This document shows positions 1-7,661 of a DNA stretch of 12,955 nucleotides, piece by piece. Each line of letters starts with the position of its first letter. Within the stretch, counting starts at the first letter, position 1. Both the position numbers and the translations under genes were made by a program. The DNA is from Methanoregula sp. GTDB lineage: Archaea > Halobacteriota > Methanomicrobia > Methanomicrobiales > Methanospirillaceae. The DNA is taken from positions 1 through 12,955 of the forward strand of contig JAPKXT010000012.1 in NCBI GenBank assembly GCA_026394695.1. Direction: 5' to 3'. Below the pieces are notes generated by a model. The model did not search any database and was not told the DNA's origin. It was given only the letters and a program-made list of their open reading frames with translations.

Positions 1-1044
1 ACAAAAGTGTATGACATCTCCACAAACTCATCGAGCGGTACCGGTGATGGTTTTGCCATTGGCTACCGTGCAGGTGCCGAACTGATCGATATGGAGATGA
101 TCCAGTTTCACCCGACCGGTGCGGTGTTCCCCTACGATGCACGGGGGAGGCTTGTAACCGAAGCTGTGCGGGGGGAAGGGGGTACCCTGCTCAATAACCT
201 CGGCGAGCGGTTCATGAAACGGTATGATCCCGAACGGATGGAGCTCTCTACCCGGGATGTGGTTGCACGGGCAATCGCAACGGAAATACACGGGGGGAGG
301 GGAACGAAGAACGGCGGGGTGTACCTCGATGTTACCCATCTTCCCCATGAGCAGATCGAGACCCGGCTGCCGGTGATGCTCGAACAGTTCTTAAAATTCG
401 GCGTGGACATCCGGAAGCAGCCGATGGAGGTCGCCCCCACGGCCCATCATATCATGGGCTGGTTGCGGATTACACCGGAGTGCCGGACCACGCTATCCGG
501 ACTCTTTGCCTGCGGGGAGGTTGCCGGGGGTGTGCATGGCGCAAACCGTCTCGGGGGAAATGCCCTTGCCGATACACAGGTCTTCGGGAAACGCGCCGGG
601 GAATTTGCAGGAAAATCAAAAAAACGGATAAAAAACGTGGATGATGATCAGATTAGCCAGAAACTGGCGTATCTTGATACATTCCTTAAGGGAAGCGAAA
701 ATCCTTCACGGGTTCGAACACAACTTCAGCAGGTTATGTGGAAGGGTGCCGGGATATTCCGGAACGCAACAGATCTGAATAAGACCCTTGAGATTGTCAA
801 TAACCTGTCTCTTGCCAATATCCGGGCTGAGTCTTTCGGAAATCTTGCTGAATGCTGTATAGTCCGGAATATGTGCCTGACCGCTTCACTTATCTGCCGG
901 AGTGCGCTGATAAGGCAGGAGTCCCGGGGGGCACATGTGCGGGTCGATATTTCACAGACCCACGATGCCCAGCATTCTCCTTTCAATCATACGTTCATCT
1001 CTCCTTTGAGAAATGGGATTGAGAAAAACATGGGGTTGACATGA
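1..1044 (+). CDS. tfrA: Thiol:fumarate reductase subunit A (flavoprotein), 5'-truncated
   Basis: This is the C-terminal 347 or so residues of a succinate dehydrogenase/fumarate reductase flavoprotein. The frame is open to the left edge, so the FAD-binding N-terminus lies outside the window and the GTG at 7 is not a real start. Visible family signatures are the QFHPT block, the TRDVVARAI segment, the HHIMG capping/active-site region, the HGANRLGGNALADTQVFG block that contacts flavin and dicarboxylate, and the C-terminal ESRGAH motif. The stop overlaps the ATG of the next gene (ATGA), so the two are translationally coupled. Because the partner is a TfrB-type fusion rather than SdhB with membrane anchors, I infer the methanogen enzyme that reduces fumarate with coenzymes M and B. 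That reaction gives succinate for the reductive partial TCA route. It is presumably cytoplasmic. Confidence 0.9.
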   Translation, partial: TKVYDISTNSSSGTGDGFAIGYRAGAELIDMEMIQFHPTGAVFPYDARGRLVTEAVRGEGGTLLNNLGERFMKRYDPERMELSTRDVVARAIATEIHGGRGTKNGGVYLDVTHLPHEQIETRLPVMLEQFLKFGVDIRKQPMEVAPTAHHIMGWLRITPECRTTLSGLFACGEVAGGVHGANRLGGNALADTQVFGKRAGEFAGKSKKRIKNVDDDQISQKLAYLDTFLKGSENPSRVRTQLQQVMWKGAGIFRNATDLNKTLEIVNNLSLANIRAESFGNLAECCIVRNMCLTASLICRSALIRQESRGAHVRVDISQTHDAQHSPFNHTFISPLRNGIEKNMGLT

Positions 1045-2519
1045 AAGATATCACGGTCCGGGTATACCGCTTCGATCCGGCGAAGGACAAAGATGCGCAT
1101 TTTGAGACCTATACAATCAAAGTAAACCAAGGTGCCCGAGTTCTCCATGTTCTCCATGCCATTCACGATGAGGTGGATCCGACACTCTCGTACAGGTACA
1201 GCTGCGGATCGGGGCAATGCGGGAGCTGTGCAGTGCGTGTAAATAGTGAACCTGTGCTTGCCTGCATGGAAGAAGCTCAAAACAACATTACCATCGAACC
1301 CCTGAACCTGTCGGTGAAAAAGGATCTTATCGTTGATCTCCTGCCAACGCTTGAAACGATCGCGTCCCTGAAGCCATCAGATACCCTCAAAATGCCAACA
1401 AAATCTGAAATCGATACCATAAAACCGCTTCGGGAGTGTATCGAGTGCCTCTGCTGTGTATCAGCCTGCCCTGCAATGGATGTCACAAAGTTCCTGGGGC
1501 CCACAGCTATGCGTCAGGAAATGCGCCTCGTGCTTGATCCTCGTGACAGCGGGGACCGGATTGTTGATGCGGTCAAAGAGGGCCTCTTCACCTGCACCAG
1601 CTGCCAGATCTGCTGGAAGGTGTGCCCCAAAGAGATTGAGATTCCATCAAAAGCAATCGAAAAACTCCGGGCGCTTGCAAACAAAAAAGGGCTCACGCTT
1701 CCACGGCACCAGGAAGTAGCAGCAATTATAAAGGAAACAGGGCGTTCCGTGACACGGATCGAACCGACATTTATAGAACTCGTGAACGCGGAGGTGATCG
1801 AACCAACAGGCCCGGTGAAGGCAACAGTCGGATTCTTCGTGGGATGCATGTATAACATGCGCCTGCCCAAAACAGCGCTGGACGCTATCGACGTACTGAG
1901 ACGCAACGGTATCCGGGTCATCATTCCCAAAGAGCAGGTCTGTTGCGGTTCGCCGCTTATCCGTACCGGCCAGCTTACCTATATGGATACGCTCAAAAAA
2001 CGCAACATCGATGCATTTCGGTTCCGTAATATCGATACGGTCATGACAATGTGTGCCGGTTGCGGTTCCACGCTGAAAAATGATTACAAGACACCGTTTG
2101 TTGTGATGGATATCAATGAAGTGCTAACAAAATTCGGAATTGAGCCACCGGCACGGTTACCTGTCAAGGCCACCTATCACGATCCCTGCCACCTCCTTCG
2201 CGGGCAGGGTATTTCCGAACAACCCCGTCAGCTGATCCGGCAGGTTGTGGACCTCATCGACATGCCTGCTATCTGTTGCGGTTCGGGTGGGGGGGTGAAA
2301 TCCGGAATGCCCGAGGAAGCAGCAGCTTTAGGTAAACGAAGGGGTGAAGAGATAAAAAAGACCGGGGCAGATATCGTAATCTCATCATGCCCGTTCTGCG
2401 AATTCCATATTGCCGGGCATACAGATAAACCCGTCAAAAATATTACAACTGTACTGCTCGAAGGATATAAGGAGAAAGACCGAAAAAAAGCAATGCGAAC
2501 GAGCCTTGATCAACATTGA
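1041..2519 (+). CDS. tfrB: Thiol:fumarate reductase subunit B (FeS / HdrD-like)
   Basis: A 492-residue protein with three parts. An N-terminal SdhB-like [2Fe-2S] domain has C55, C60, C63 and C75. Two [4Fe-4S] motifs follow (C133/C136/C139/C143 and C185/C188/C191/C195). The C-terminus carries two CCG cysteine-rich domains of the heterodisulfide-reductase HdrD/GlpC type (C269, C301-C302, C338, C341; and C383, C412-C413, C450, C453). This fusion of fumarate-reductase iron-sulfur subunit with an HdrD-like half is the hallmark of TfrB. In the family, the CCG part oxidises CoM-SH plus CoB-SH to the heterodisulfide and passes electrons through the clusters to TfrA. The start codon overlaps the tfrA stop. 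No membrane segments are seen. All expected cluster ligands are present, so the subunit should be functional. Confidence 0.93.
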   Translation: MKDITVRVYRFDPAKDKDAHFETYTIKVNQGARVLHVLHAIHDEVDPTLSYRYSCGSGQCGSCAVRVNSEPVLACMEEAQNNITIEPLNLSVKKDLIVDLLPTLETIASLKPSDTLKMPTKSEIDTIKPLRECIECLCCVSACPAMDVTKFLGPTAMRQEMRLVLDPRDSGDRIVDAVKEGLFTCTSCQICWKVCPKEIEIPSKAIEKLRALANKKGLTLPRHQEVAAIIKETGRSVTRIEPTFIELVNAEVIEPTGPVKATVGFFVGCMYNMRLPKTALDAIDVLRRNGIRVIIPKEQVCCGSPLIRTGQLTYMDTLKKRNIDAFRFRNIDTVMTMCAGCGSTLKNDYKTPFVVMDINEVLTKFGIEPPARLPVKATYHDPCHLLRGQGISEQPRQLIRQVVDLIDMPAICCGSGGGVKSGMPEEAAALGKRRGEEIKKTGADIVISSCPFCEFHIAGHTDKPVKNITTVLLEGYKEKDRKKAMRTSLDQH

Positions 2520-2550
2520 GAGATCAGATGCGTCTTTTTATAGCGCTGTG

Positions 2551-2565
2551 TTTTTTAACTTTTTT
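2551..2565 (+). terminator. T-rich terminator after tfrAB
   Basis: Two six-T runs separated by AAC lie about 30 bp after the tfrB stop, between converging genes. T tracts without a hairpin are the usual archaeal intrinsic terminator. Assignment is by position and base composition only. Confidence 0.45.
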
Positions 2566-2597
2566 GGAATAAAACCAGAAAAGGTTGGGATTTTTTC

Positions 2598-3758
2598 TTA
2601 CCGGGACGCAGACTTCAGCAGATAATCATGGGCCTCAAGCGCTGCCTTTGCTCCGTCTCCGGCAGCGATGATGATCTGTTTACCTTTCACAGACGTTATA
2701 TCCCCGGCTGCAAAAACACCAGCCATGCTCGTGTGGCAGTTAATATCGATAATAATCTCCCTCTTCTCATTCAGTGCAACGAACCCGTCAAGAATATCGG
2801 TATTTGGCTGCCAGCCGATCTCAATAAAAACCCCGTCGAGATCGATCTTCTGTTCGTCACCGGATTCATTCCTGATAGTGATTGCAGACAGGAACTTATC
2901 GCCGTGAATTGCGGTTATATGAGTGTTTTGGTGTATAGCGATATTCTTTTTTGATTCGAGCAGCTTCACGTATATGGGATCTGCCTTTATACTGCTGCGC
3001 ACGATCAGGTTTACCGATTGTGCTATTTCACTCATCTCCACAGCAGTCTGGAGCGCGGAATTACCGCCACCCACTACAGCCACCTTTTTTCCCTTATATA
3101 ATGGCCCATCACACGTTGAACAGATGGAAAGTCCTCGCCCGAGATACTGTTCCTCGTTTGCCACACCAAGTTTTTTGGGGCGGTTGCCCTGGGCCAGGAT
3201 CATGGCTTTTGCTTTTATGGTATTTTCTGAGATTGTCCGGACGATAAAAAACGCGTCTTCTTTTGAGATGCCGACAACCCGGTCGAGTTCAACCCTCATA
3301 TTGAGTGTGCTGATCTGGTCTTCAAATTTTTTCATCAGATCTTCCCCGGTTATCATCCGGTAGCCCATGTAATTTTCGATCGCCCATGACTGCAGTGCCT
3401 GACCCCCAATGTTTTCACTGATAATAATCGTATTCAGCATTTTTCTGGCACAGTATACACCTGCTGTGAGTCCTGCCGGACCTGCTCCGACAATCAGAAC
3501 ATCATAAATTTCCCCATGAGTAGTTTCATTAAAAAGCTCATTCAGCTTTTGTGAATCAAAACCGACGATTACCTCATCATCAACAAAAATTACCGGGACA
3601 CCTCGTTGACCGGAGAGTTCTATCATTTTTTTGGCTGCATTGATATCTTCACCAACATCAATATTCTCGAAGGGAACATCATGTTTGTCGAGGAATGCCT
3701 TTGCCATCCGGCAATAAGGGCAATTTTTTGTTGAATAAACGGTGACTTTCCTCATCAT
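2598..3758 (-). CDS. Glutaredoxin-AhpF-like FAD disulfide reductase fusion
   Basis: 386 residues. Residues 1 to about 78 form a glutaredoxin/NrdH-type domain with the CPYC redox pair (C13, C16) and the GVPVIF cis-proline loop. The remainder is a thioredoxin-reductase-fold flavoprotein with an FAD motif GAGPAGL near 91-97, the redox pair C213-S-T-C216 followed by DGP, and the nucleotide-binding GGGNSA near 230-235. Several details match AhpF rather than classical TrxB: GGGNS instead of GGGDS, a KAD segment in place of the HRR phosphate-binding motif, and an AhpF-like C-terminal tail. NADH preference and peroxiredoxin reduction are therefore inferred. Translation starts at one of two adjacent ATGs (3758 or 3755). 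A TATA box sits about 24 bp upstream, so the mRNA is probably leaderless. The gene stands alone, divergent from the surface-protein gene. Confidence 0.88.
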   Translation of the reverse strand: MMRKVTVYSTKNCPYCRMAKAFLDKHDVPFENIDVGEDINAAKKMIELSGQRGVPVIFVDDEVIVGFDSQKLNELFNETTHGEIYDVLIVGAGPAGLTAGVYCARKMLNTIIISENIGGQALQSWAIENYMGYRMITGEDLMKKFEDQISTLNMRVELDRVVGISKEDAFFIVRTISENTIKAKAMILAQGNRPKKLGVANEEQYLGRGLSICSTCDGPLYKGKKVAVVGGGNSALQTAVEMSEIAQSVNLIVRSSIKADPIYVKLLESKKNIAIHQNTHITAIHGDKFLSAITIRNESGDEQKIDLDGVFIEIGWQPNTDILDGFVALNEKREIIIDINCHTSMAGVFAAGDITSVKGKQIIIAAGDGAKAALEAHDYLLKSASR

Positions 3759-3778
3759 TTCGAAAATGGTGTGGTGTC

Positions 3779-3788
3779 TTATAAATAT
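3779..3788 (-). promoter_or_regulatory. TATA box of the Grx-AhpF-like reductase gene
   Basis: On the minus strand ATATTTATAA matches the archaeal box A. Its centre is about 24 bp before the tandem ATG at 3758/3755, and there is no Shine-Dalgarno sequence, which predicts a leaderless transcript. Confidence 0.5.
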
Positions 3789-3873
3789 TTTGACAAAAAA
3801 AAGGAAATTTTCTGAACTTCATCATAGCAACTTTCTTTTTGGACAAGCCCCAATACACTTTTGATAAAATATT

Positions 3874-5211
3874 ATGAGTTGCATACCTGATACAGGGACT
3901 CTGAGAAAGTACACTCTTATTTTTCTTGTTCTCTTTTATCTTATTAGCGGGGCATGTGCATTAACAGTCAATTCTTACTCCGCACCCGAACCTTCGGTAT
4001 ATTTTAACTTCAATGAGGGGAGCGGTAATTATGCTTTTGATGTATCAGGTAATGGCAATACTGGAGCCATTTATGGCGCTTCACGCATTGAAAATGGAGC
4101 ATGCGGAAGGGCCACATCTTTTAATGGGATCAACAATTATGTTGAAATCCCCTTCAGCTCCCGGAACCATCCCCAAAAGGAGATTACCGTTTCATTATGG
4201 TTTTATACGGACTCGTTCGAACCTCAGGTTTTAATCTCAACGTATGAGGATGGAGGATACCGGTTGGGGTTCGATGATGGCAATGATCTCTGGTGGACTA
4301 TCAATCTGGAAGGGACCGGAGAGGTCTCAATACCCGTTCAGCATGAGAGTATCTCGCAACGCCAGTGGCACCAGGTAACGGGAACATATGATGGGCAGAC
4401 ATCGAAGGTGTACCTGGATGGTGTGCTCAGAAACATGAGAAATGCAACCGGGGCGATCCACTATGAATTCAACAATTATATCACGCTTGGTGCAGATGCG
4501 GGAAGCTATAATCTGACAGATCAGAACTGCCCGCAGTATTTCCGGGGGGGACTCGATGAAGTCCGGATTTACCCCGTTGCGTTGAACTACGGCCAGATCA
4601 TGGATGACAGGTTCCGTTGCTCCCAGGAGCCTGTCGCACCTTCAGAGAATATTTTGGTTCCGACCCCCTTGTTGTCTTCCTGTGCTGTATCATCGGGTTC
4701 AGTTACAATCGGTGTAAATGATGCTGCCTCACGGATCCTTTCCTTCACAAATCAGACAGAGATTGGCATATGGCATGTTTCCCTGCCCCGGGGCTCAACG
4801 CTTGTTGTGAGGGGTAAAGACTTCTATTCAAAAGCATACCCGGATGCCTGGTACATTGAGATTGCTGATGAGAAAGGGAGGATAACCCGATCCATTGCAT
4901 TCCCCAACACCAACAATGCTCCGGTAAAGGGCGTCATACCGTCGGGGAACGCAACAGTGTACGTCAAATATTTCGATGGCATGGAGAGGTTTCCCGCCAA
5001 GGTTGCTATCCAGTTTGAGAGTATTACACCCCCACCACCGCCAATTACTCCACCAACAATCCTGAATTATCCCATCATTGTGATTTACTCTGCATCATGG
5101 GCAACACTGGTTTCCATTATCCTTGTCATGGTTTGGCTTCACCGTCGGAAAAATGAGGGGGGAAAGAAAGATAATGAAAATGGGAAAGACGAGGAAAAAA
5201 TTACAGAGTGA
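3874..5211 (+). CDS. Surface-anchored LamG/concanavalin-like domain protein
   Basis: 445 residues. The N-terminus has a hydrophobic signal segment (about residues 13-30) ending in a GACA-type cleavage site. Residues of about 40-245 form a LamG/concanavalin A-like jelly-roll: YFNFNEGSG near the start, NGINNYVEI, an ITVSLWFY strand, the WHQVTGTYDGQTSKVYLDG block, and GGLDEVRIYPVAL at the end. These are typical of LamG-like type 3 modules. A second beta-rich region of unknown family spans about 260-380. It is followed by a proline-rich linker, one transmembrane helix (about residues 398-421) and a very charged Lys/Glu/Asp tail. Topology is therefore outside-facing with a cytoplasmic tail. It probably binds carbohydrate or matrix; the ligand cannot be told. 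The 3' end overlaps the convergent rubrerythrin gene by 11 nt. Confidence 0.8.
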   Translation: MSCIPDTGTLRKYTLIFLVLFYLISGACALTVNSYSAPEPSVYFNFNEGSGNYAFDVSGNGNTGAIYGASRIENGACGRATSFNGINNYVEIPFSSRNHPQKEITVSLWFYTDSFEPQVLISTYEDGGYRLGFDDGNDLWWTINLEGTGEVSIPVQHESISQRQWHQVTGTYDGQTSKVYLDGVLRNMRNATGAIHYEFNNYITLGADAGSYNLTDQNCPQYFRGGLDEVRIYPVALNYGQIMDDRFRCSQEPVAPSENILVPTPLLSSCAVSSGSVTIGVNDAASRILSFTNQTEIGIWHVSLPRGSTLVVRGKDFYSKAYPDAWYIEIADEKGRITRSIAFPNTNNAPVKGVIPSGNATVYVKYFDGMERFPAKVAIQFESITPPPPPITPPTILNYPIIVIYSASWATLVSIILVMVWLHRRKNEGGKKDNENGKDEEKITE

Positions 5212-5710
5212 TTTCCCGGAACTGTTTCCCAAAAACACCGCAGATTGGACACTTATCGGGGACTTTGCCGATCTCGATGTTCCCGCAGACCGGGCAGAGG
5301 AAAATTTTTTCCCGCCCCATATCTTTTCCGGATTTTACCATATCAAGTGCTTTTTTGTAGAGGGTTGCATGAACCTGCTCGGCTTTCATGGCATGGGTAA
5401 AAGCAAGCACCGCATCACTTTTACCTTCTGTCTCAGCCATCTTAACAAATTCCGGGTACATATGGGTGAACTCGTGCGTTTCACCTGCGATGCTGGTTTC
5501 AAGGTTTTTCTGCGTGGATTCGATTGCCATCAGTACCTTCAATAGTTTTTTTGCATGGATGGCCTCAGCCTCGGATGCTGCCTTGTAAAGAGTTGCGATG
5601 TTGTTGAACCCTTCGGCAGCAGCTTTTTCAGAAAACGCCTGATATTTTCGGTTTGCCTGGGATTCACCGGCAAACGCCTCTTTTGCATTCTCAATGGTTG
5701 CCATGAGCAT
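5201..5710 (-). CDS. rbr: Rubrerythrin
   Basis: 169 residues (167 if the second ATG at 5704 is used), the usual size. The N-terminal four-helix ferritin-like domain shows the diiron ligands: E16, the pair E49-x-x-H52, E77 and E80 region, and E111-x-x-H114. The C-terminal rubredoxin-like domain has C139-x2-C142 and C154-x2-C157. Rubrerythrins are cytoplasmic NAD(P)H-peroxidases of anaerobes, reducing H2O2 to water with electrons received through the rubredoxin site. Start choice is between two in-frame ATGs. A TATA-like CTTTAAGT centred about 5733 is 23-25 bp upstream, so a leaderless message is likely. The gene is transcribed alone, divergent from radC. Its 3' end overlaps the surface-protein gene by 11 nt. 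Confidence 0.93.
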   Translation of the reverse strand: MLMATIENAKEAFAGESQANRKYQAFSEKAAAEGFNNIATLYKAASEAEAIHAKKLLKVLMAIESTQKNLETSIAGETHEFTHMYPEFVKMAETEGKSDAVLAFTHAMKAEQVHATLYKKALDMVKSGKDMGREKIFLCPVCGNIEIGKVPDKCPICGVFGKQFREITL

Positions 5711-5865
5711 AGGATATGGTGGGATTTTAACTTAAAGATTATTAATAAAGCAAAATTGCTGTTTTTCCCGGTTCAAAAAGAAAGATATTTGCTGTACCAA
5801 AAAGTACTCCTGACACACCACAGGGTGACCGGTTATTTCCGTTTCCTGCCTGCCGGGTTTTTTCT

Positions 5866-6540
5866 ATGAAGATGATGAAAGATGTTCCTCAACGGGACAG
5901 GCCACGCGAGAAGATTGCCAAGAAAGGAGTGACCTCGCTCACCGATCAGGAACTGATCGAATCGATCCTTGGAAGAGGCACCCGGGGCAGGGATGTCCGA
6001 GTGATATCAAAAGAGATCTGCGGGCTCCTAAAAGACCGTCCGGGCACGATCAGGTACGATGATCTCATCTCAATAATGGGAATCGGTCCATCAAAGGCTG
6101 CCCAGATCATGGCGTGCTTTGAGATGGGAAGGCGCTATTGTGCTCCCGCTGGCGGGAATAGTATCAAAGTAACAAAACCGCAGGACATCCTCTCACTCAC
6201 CATTATAGCCGGGATGCGGGACAAACGGCAGGAACATTTCATCTGTATCACTCTCAATGGCGCAGGAGAGGTGCTTGACAGCAGGATTATCACCGTAGGG
6301 TTGCTCAACCATAGCCTTGTTCACCCCCGTGAGGTCTTCGCCGATGCGATCACTGATCGGGCTGCATCCGTCATCTGCGTTCATAACCATCCATCGGGTT
6401 CGCTCGAACCCAGCCCGCAGGATATTGCGATCACCACTCAACTCAGGGAAGCAGGACTGCTGCTGGGAATCCAGCTGATCGACCATATTATTGTGACAAA
6501 GAACGGTTACCTGAGCATGAAGGAACGGGGACTGCTCTAG
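5866..6540 (+). CDS. radC: RadC-family JAB1/MPN domain protein
   Basis: 224 residues, normal for the family. The N-terminal part (about 1-100) is the RadC/UPF0758 helix-hairpin-helix region, with an ISIMGIGPSKAAQI hairpin at 68-81. The C-terminal JAB/MPN domain has the zinc-binding JAMM motif H173-x-H175-x7-S183-x2-D186 and an upstream acidic residue E123. The biochemical role of RadC is not settled in any organism; the old DNA-repair assignment has been questioned, and the fold suggests a metal-dependent hydrolase. Three candidate ATGs (5866, 5872, 5875) sit close together and no strong Shine-Dalgarno is visible, so the exact start is open. The gene is a single transcription unit, divergent from rubrerythrin and convergent with the flavoprotein gene. 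Confidence 0.9.
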   Translation: MKMMKDVPQRDRPREKIAKKGVTSLTDQELIESILGRGTRGRDVRVISKEICGLLKDRPGTIRYDDLISIMGIGPSKAAQIMACFEMGRRYCAPAGGNSIKVTKPQDILSLTIIAGMRDKRQEHFICITLNGAGEVLDSRIITVGLLNHSLVHPREVFADAITDRAASVICVHNHPSGSLEPSPQDIAITTQLREAGLLLGIQLIDHIIVTKNGYLSMKERGLL

Positions 6541-6570
6541 CGTAACGAGGGAAAAAATTATCCGGAGCGT

Positions 6571-6590
6571 TCCCGCAACAACGGGATTTT
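6571..6590. terminator. Small hairpin between convergent radC and flavoprotein genes
   Basis: TCCCG (6571-6575) and CGGGA (6582-6586) pair as a 5-bp stem with a CAACAA loop, followed by four Ts on the plus strand. A short T run also lies near 6597-6603 on the minus strand side. It could end either transcript, but the stem is weak. Confidence 0.3.
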
Positions 6591-6623
6591 CAAGAGTGAA
6601 AAGAGGGTTTGTTACGTGAGAGA

Positions 6624-7217
6624 TTATCCTGTGAGTGATTTTCCGAGTGCATACCCCTTCTGGTAGGCTGCCTGGAGCAAATCCGGGTGCGCCGTAATGT
6701 CGCGGATCGTATCCATGTCGCTGATCAGCAACTCATCGGTATATTGGCAGTCAATAATATCAAAAAAGGCCTTGACGGTCAGTTTTCCGCCAACAAAAAC
6801 ATCAGGGATCTTCATACCCGAGATGCAAATGAACAGTCCCCTGCGTCCCATTCGCCGTTCCTTTGAGACCAACGGCTTTTTTCGTATATACTTGGCCATG
6901 AAAAAGACCTGGAACCGGTCCATCATCGATTTGAGTTTGCCAGGAATTCCCAGGGTCATAACCGGTGTGGCGATGATGAGGCTGTCCATCTCTTTGAATT
7001 TCAGGTAGAGCTGCTGCATGTCGTCGTCAATGATGCAGGTATCATGGTCTTTACAGAACATCATTTCCTCACATGCCTGGAAATCAAGGTTGGTGACGAG
7101 AATTTTTTCAACAATGCAGCCGGCATCCTCAGCACCTTTCAGTGCCCGATCAAGAAGTTTTGCCGTGTTGCCATCAGACAGGGGACTCCCAAGCAGGCCG
7201 ATCACCTTTTTTCCCAT
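6624..7217 (-). CDS. NADPH-dependent FMN reductase-like flavoprotein (Isf-like, altered Cys motif)
   Basis: 197 residues from the ATG at 7217. A longer frame to 7268 exists but its added residues are not family-like, and a TATATT element near 7245 puts transcription initiation close to 7217-7220. The N-terminal strand and phosphate loop (VIGLLGSPLSDGNT) bind FMN in the flavodoxin-like fold. The TPVMTLGIPGKLKSMMDR stretch is the second flavin-contact region. The place where iron-sulfur flavoproteins have C-x2-C-x2-C-x5-C reads C49, M52, C55, C61, so one cluster ligand is methionine. Whether a [4Fe-4S] cluster forms is uncertain. It probably shuttles electrons to quinone-like, metal or oxygen acceptors. 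It is cytoplasmic and divergent from the zinc-ribbon gene. Confidence 0.82.
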   Translation of the reverse strand: MGKKVIGLLGSPLSDGNTAKLLDRALKGAEDAGCIVEKILVTNLDFQACEEMMFCKDHDTCIIDDDMQQLYLKFKEMDSLIIATPVMTLGIPGKLKSMMDRFQVFFMAKYIRKKPLVSKERRMGRRGLFICISGMKIPDVFVGGKLTVKAFFDIIDCQYTDELLISDMDTIRDITAHPDLLQAAYQKGYALGKSLTG

Positions 7218-7240
7218 AGAGAAGTGAAAGTGAAAAACCA

Positions 7241-7250
7241 CAATATAGCT
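7241..7250 (-). promoter_or_regulatory. TATA element for the 6624-7217 flavoprotein gene
   Basis: The minus-strand AGCTATATTG is centred about 26-28 bp before the ATG at 7217. This supports the shorter start and a leaderless or nearly leaderless message. Confidence 0.4.
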
Positions 7251-7317
7251 TTGCATAAGTACCGGCACCTGTCACATTACGGGGAGAGAATGGAACACCG
7301 GGTGGCACGAACACAAC

Positions 7318-7328
7318 CCATATATATC
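7318..7328 (+). promoter_or_regulatory. TATA box of the zinc-ribbon gene
   Basis: CCATATATATC is a good box A. Initiation about 25 bp downstream falls near 7347-7350, past the in-frame ATG at 7339. It lies just before the GGTGA Shine-Dalgarno at 7350-7354 that serves the TTG at 7360. Confidence 0.5.
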
Positions 7329-7359
7329 TTTGACGTGCATGAAAGTTTTGGTGAATCGT

Positions 7360-7590
7360 TTGACTGAACAGAAGACGTACACCGCGGGACAGAAAGTCGG
7401 CGCGGGTAAATATGTGTGCATTGATTGCGGAAAGGAACTTACGCTGGACAAGAGCGAGCAGGATCTCAGGAAATGTCCTGCCTGTGCCTGCGAAGAATAC
7501 GCGTGTTTCCCGATAACGCACATCCGCCCGGACATCAAGACACCTGAAGATGCCAAAAATCCGCCAAAACGTGGCAAAAGCAACCAGTAA
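7360..7590 (+). CDS. Small zinc-ribbon protein
   Basis: 76 residues if started at TTG 7360; an ATG at 7339 would add seven. I prefer TTG because GGTGA at 7350-7354 is spaced correctly for it and the TATA box predicts a transcript starting after 7339. The N-terminal TYTAGQKVGAGKYVCIDCG block leads into a ribbon with C20-x2-C23 and C39-x2-C42. Two further cysteines (C44 and C49) follow, which is more than a single zinc site needs. The tail is basic and proline-rich. Similar small proteins occur widely in methanogens and some bacteria. No function is established; nucleic-acid binding, metal storage or redox sensing are all possible. A T-rich tract (7599-7608) after the stop may end the transcript. 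Confidence 0.72.
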   Translation: MTEQKTYTAGQKVGAGKYVCIDCGKELTLDKSEQDLRKCPACACEEYACFPITHIRPDIKTPEDAKNPPKRGKSNQ

Positions 7591-7661
7591 AATTCTCATT
7601 TTTCTTTTCGGGCAAAAGTACAGCAGTGTGACTTCTGGGAGTTCCTGCAACTAAAAAATGT

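Noticed and set aside
7..9. GTG at position 7 as a start of tfrA
   Set aside because: The frame is open to the window edge and the first residues (TKVYDISTNSS) already match the middle of the family.
3863..3873. ATAAAATATT as the TATA box of the surface-protein gene
   Set aside because: It abuts the ATG, so initiation would fall inside the coding region with no later usable start before the signal segment.
5123..5545. 140-residue plus-strand ORF opposite rubrerythrin
   Set aside because: It is antisense to the rubredoxin and helical domains of rubrerythrin and shows no family signature.
5790..5831. Short inverted repeats (GTAC-CAAAAA-GTAC and CACC-ACAG-GGTG) upstream of radC
   Set aside because: Four-base stems are expected by chance at this length, and neither is placed sensibly relative to a promoter.
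7174..7650. 158-residue minus-strand ORF opposite the zinc-ribbon gene
   Set aside because: It overlaps the well-supported zinc ribbon and the flavoprotein start, and its composition is shadow-like.
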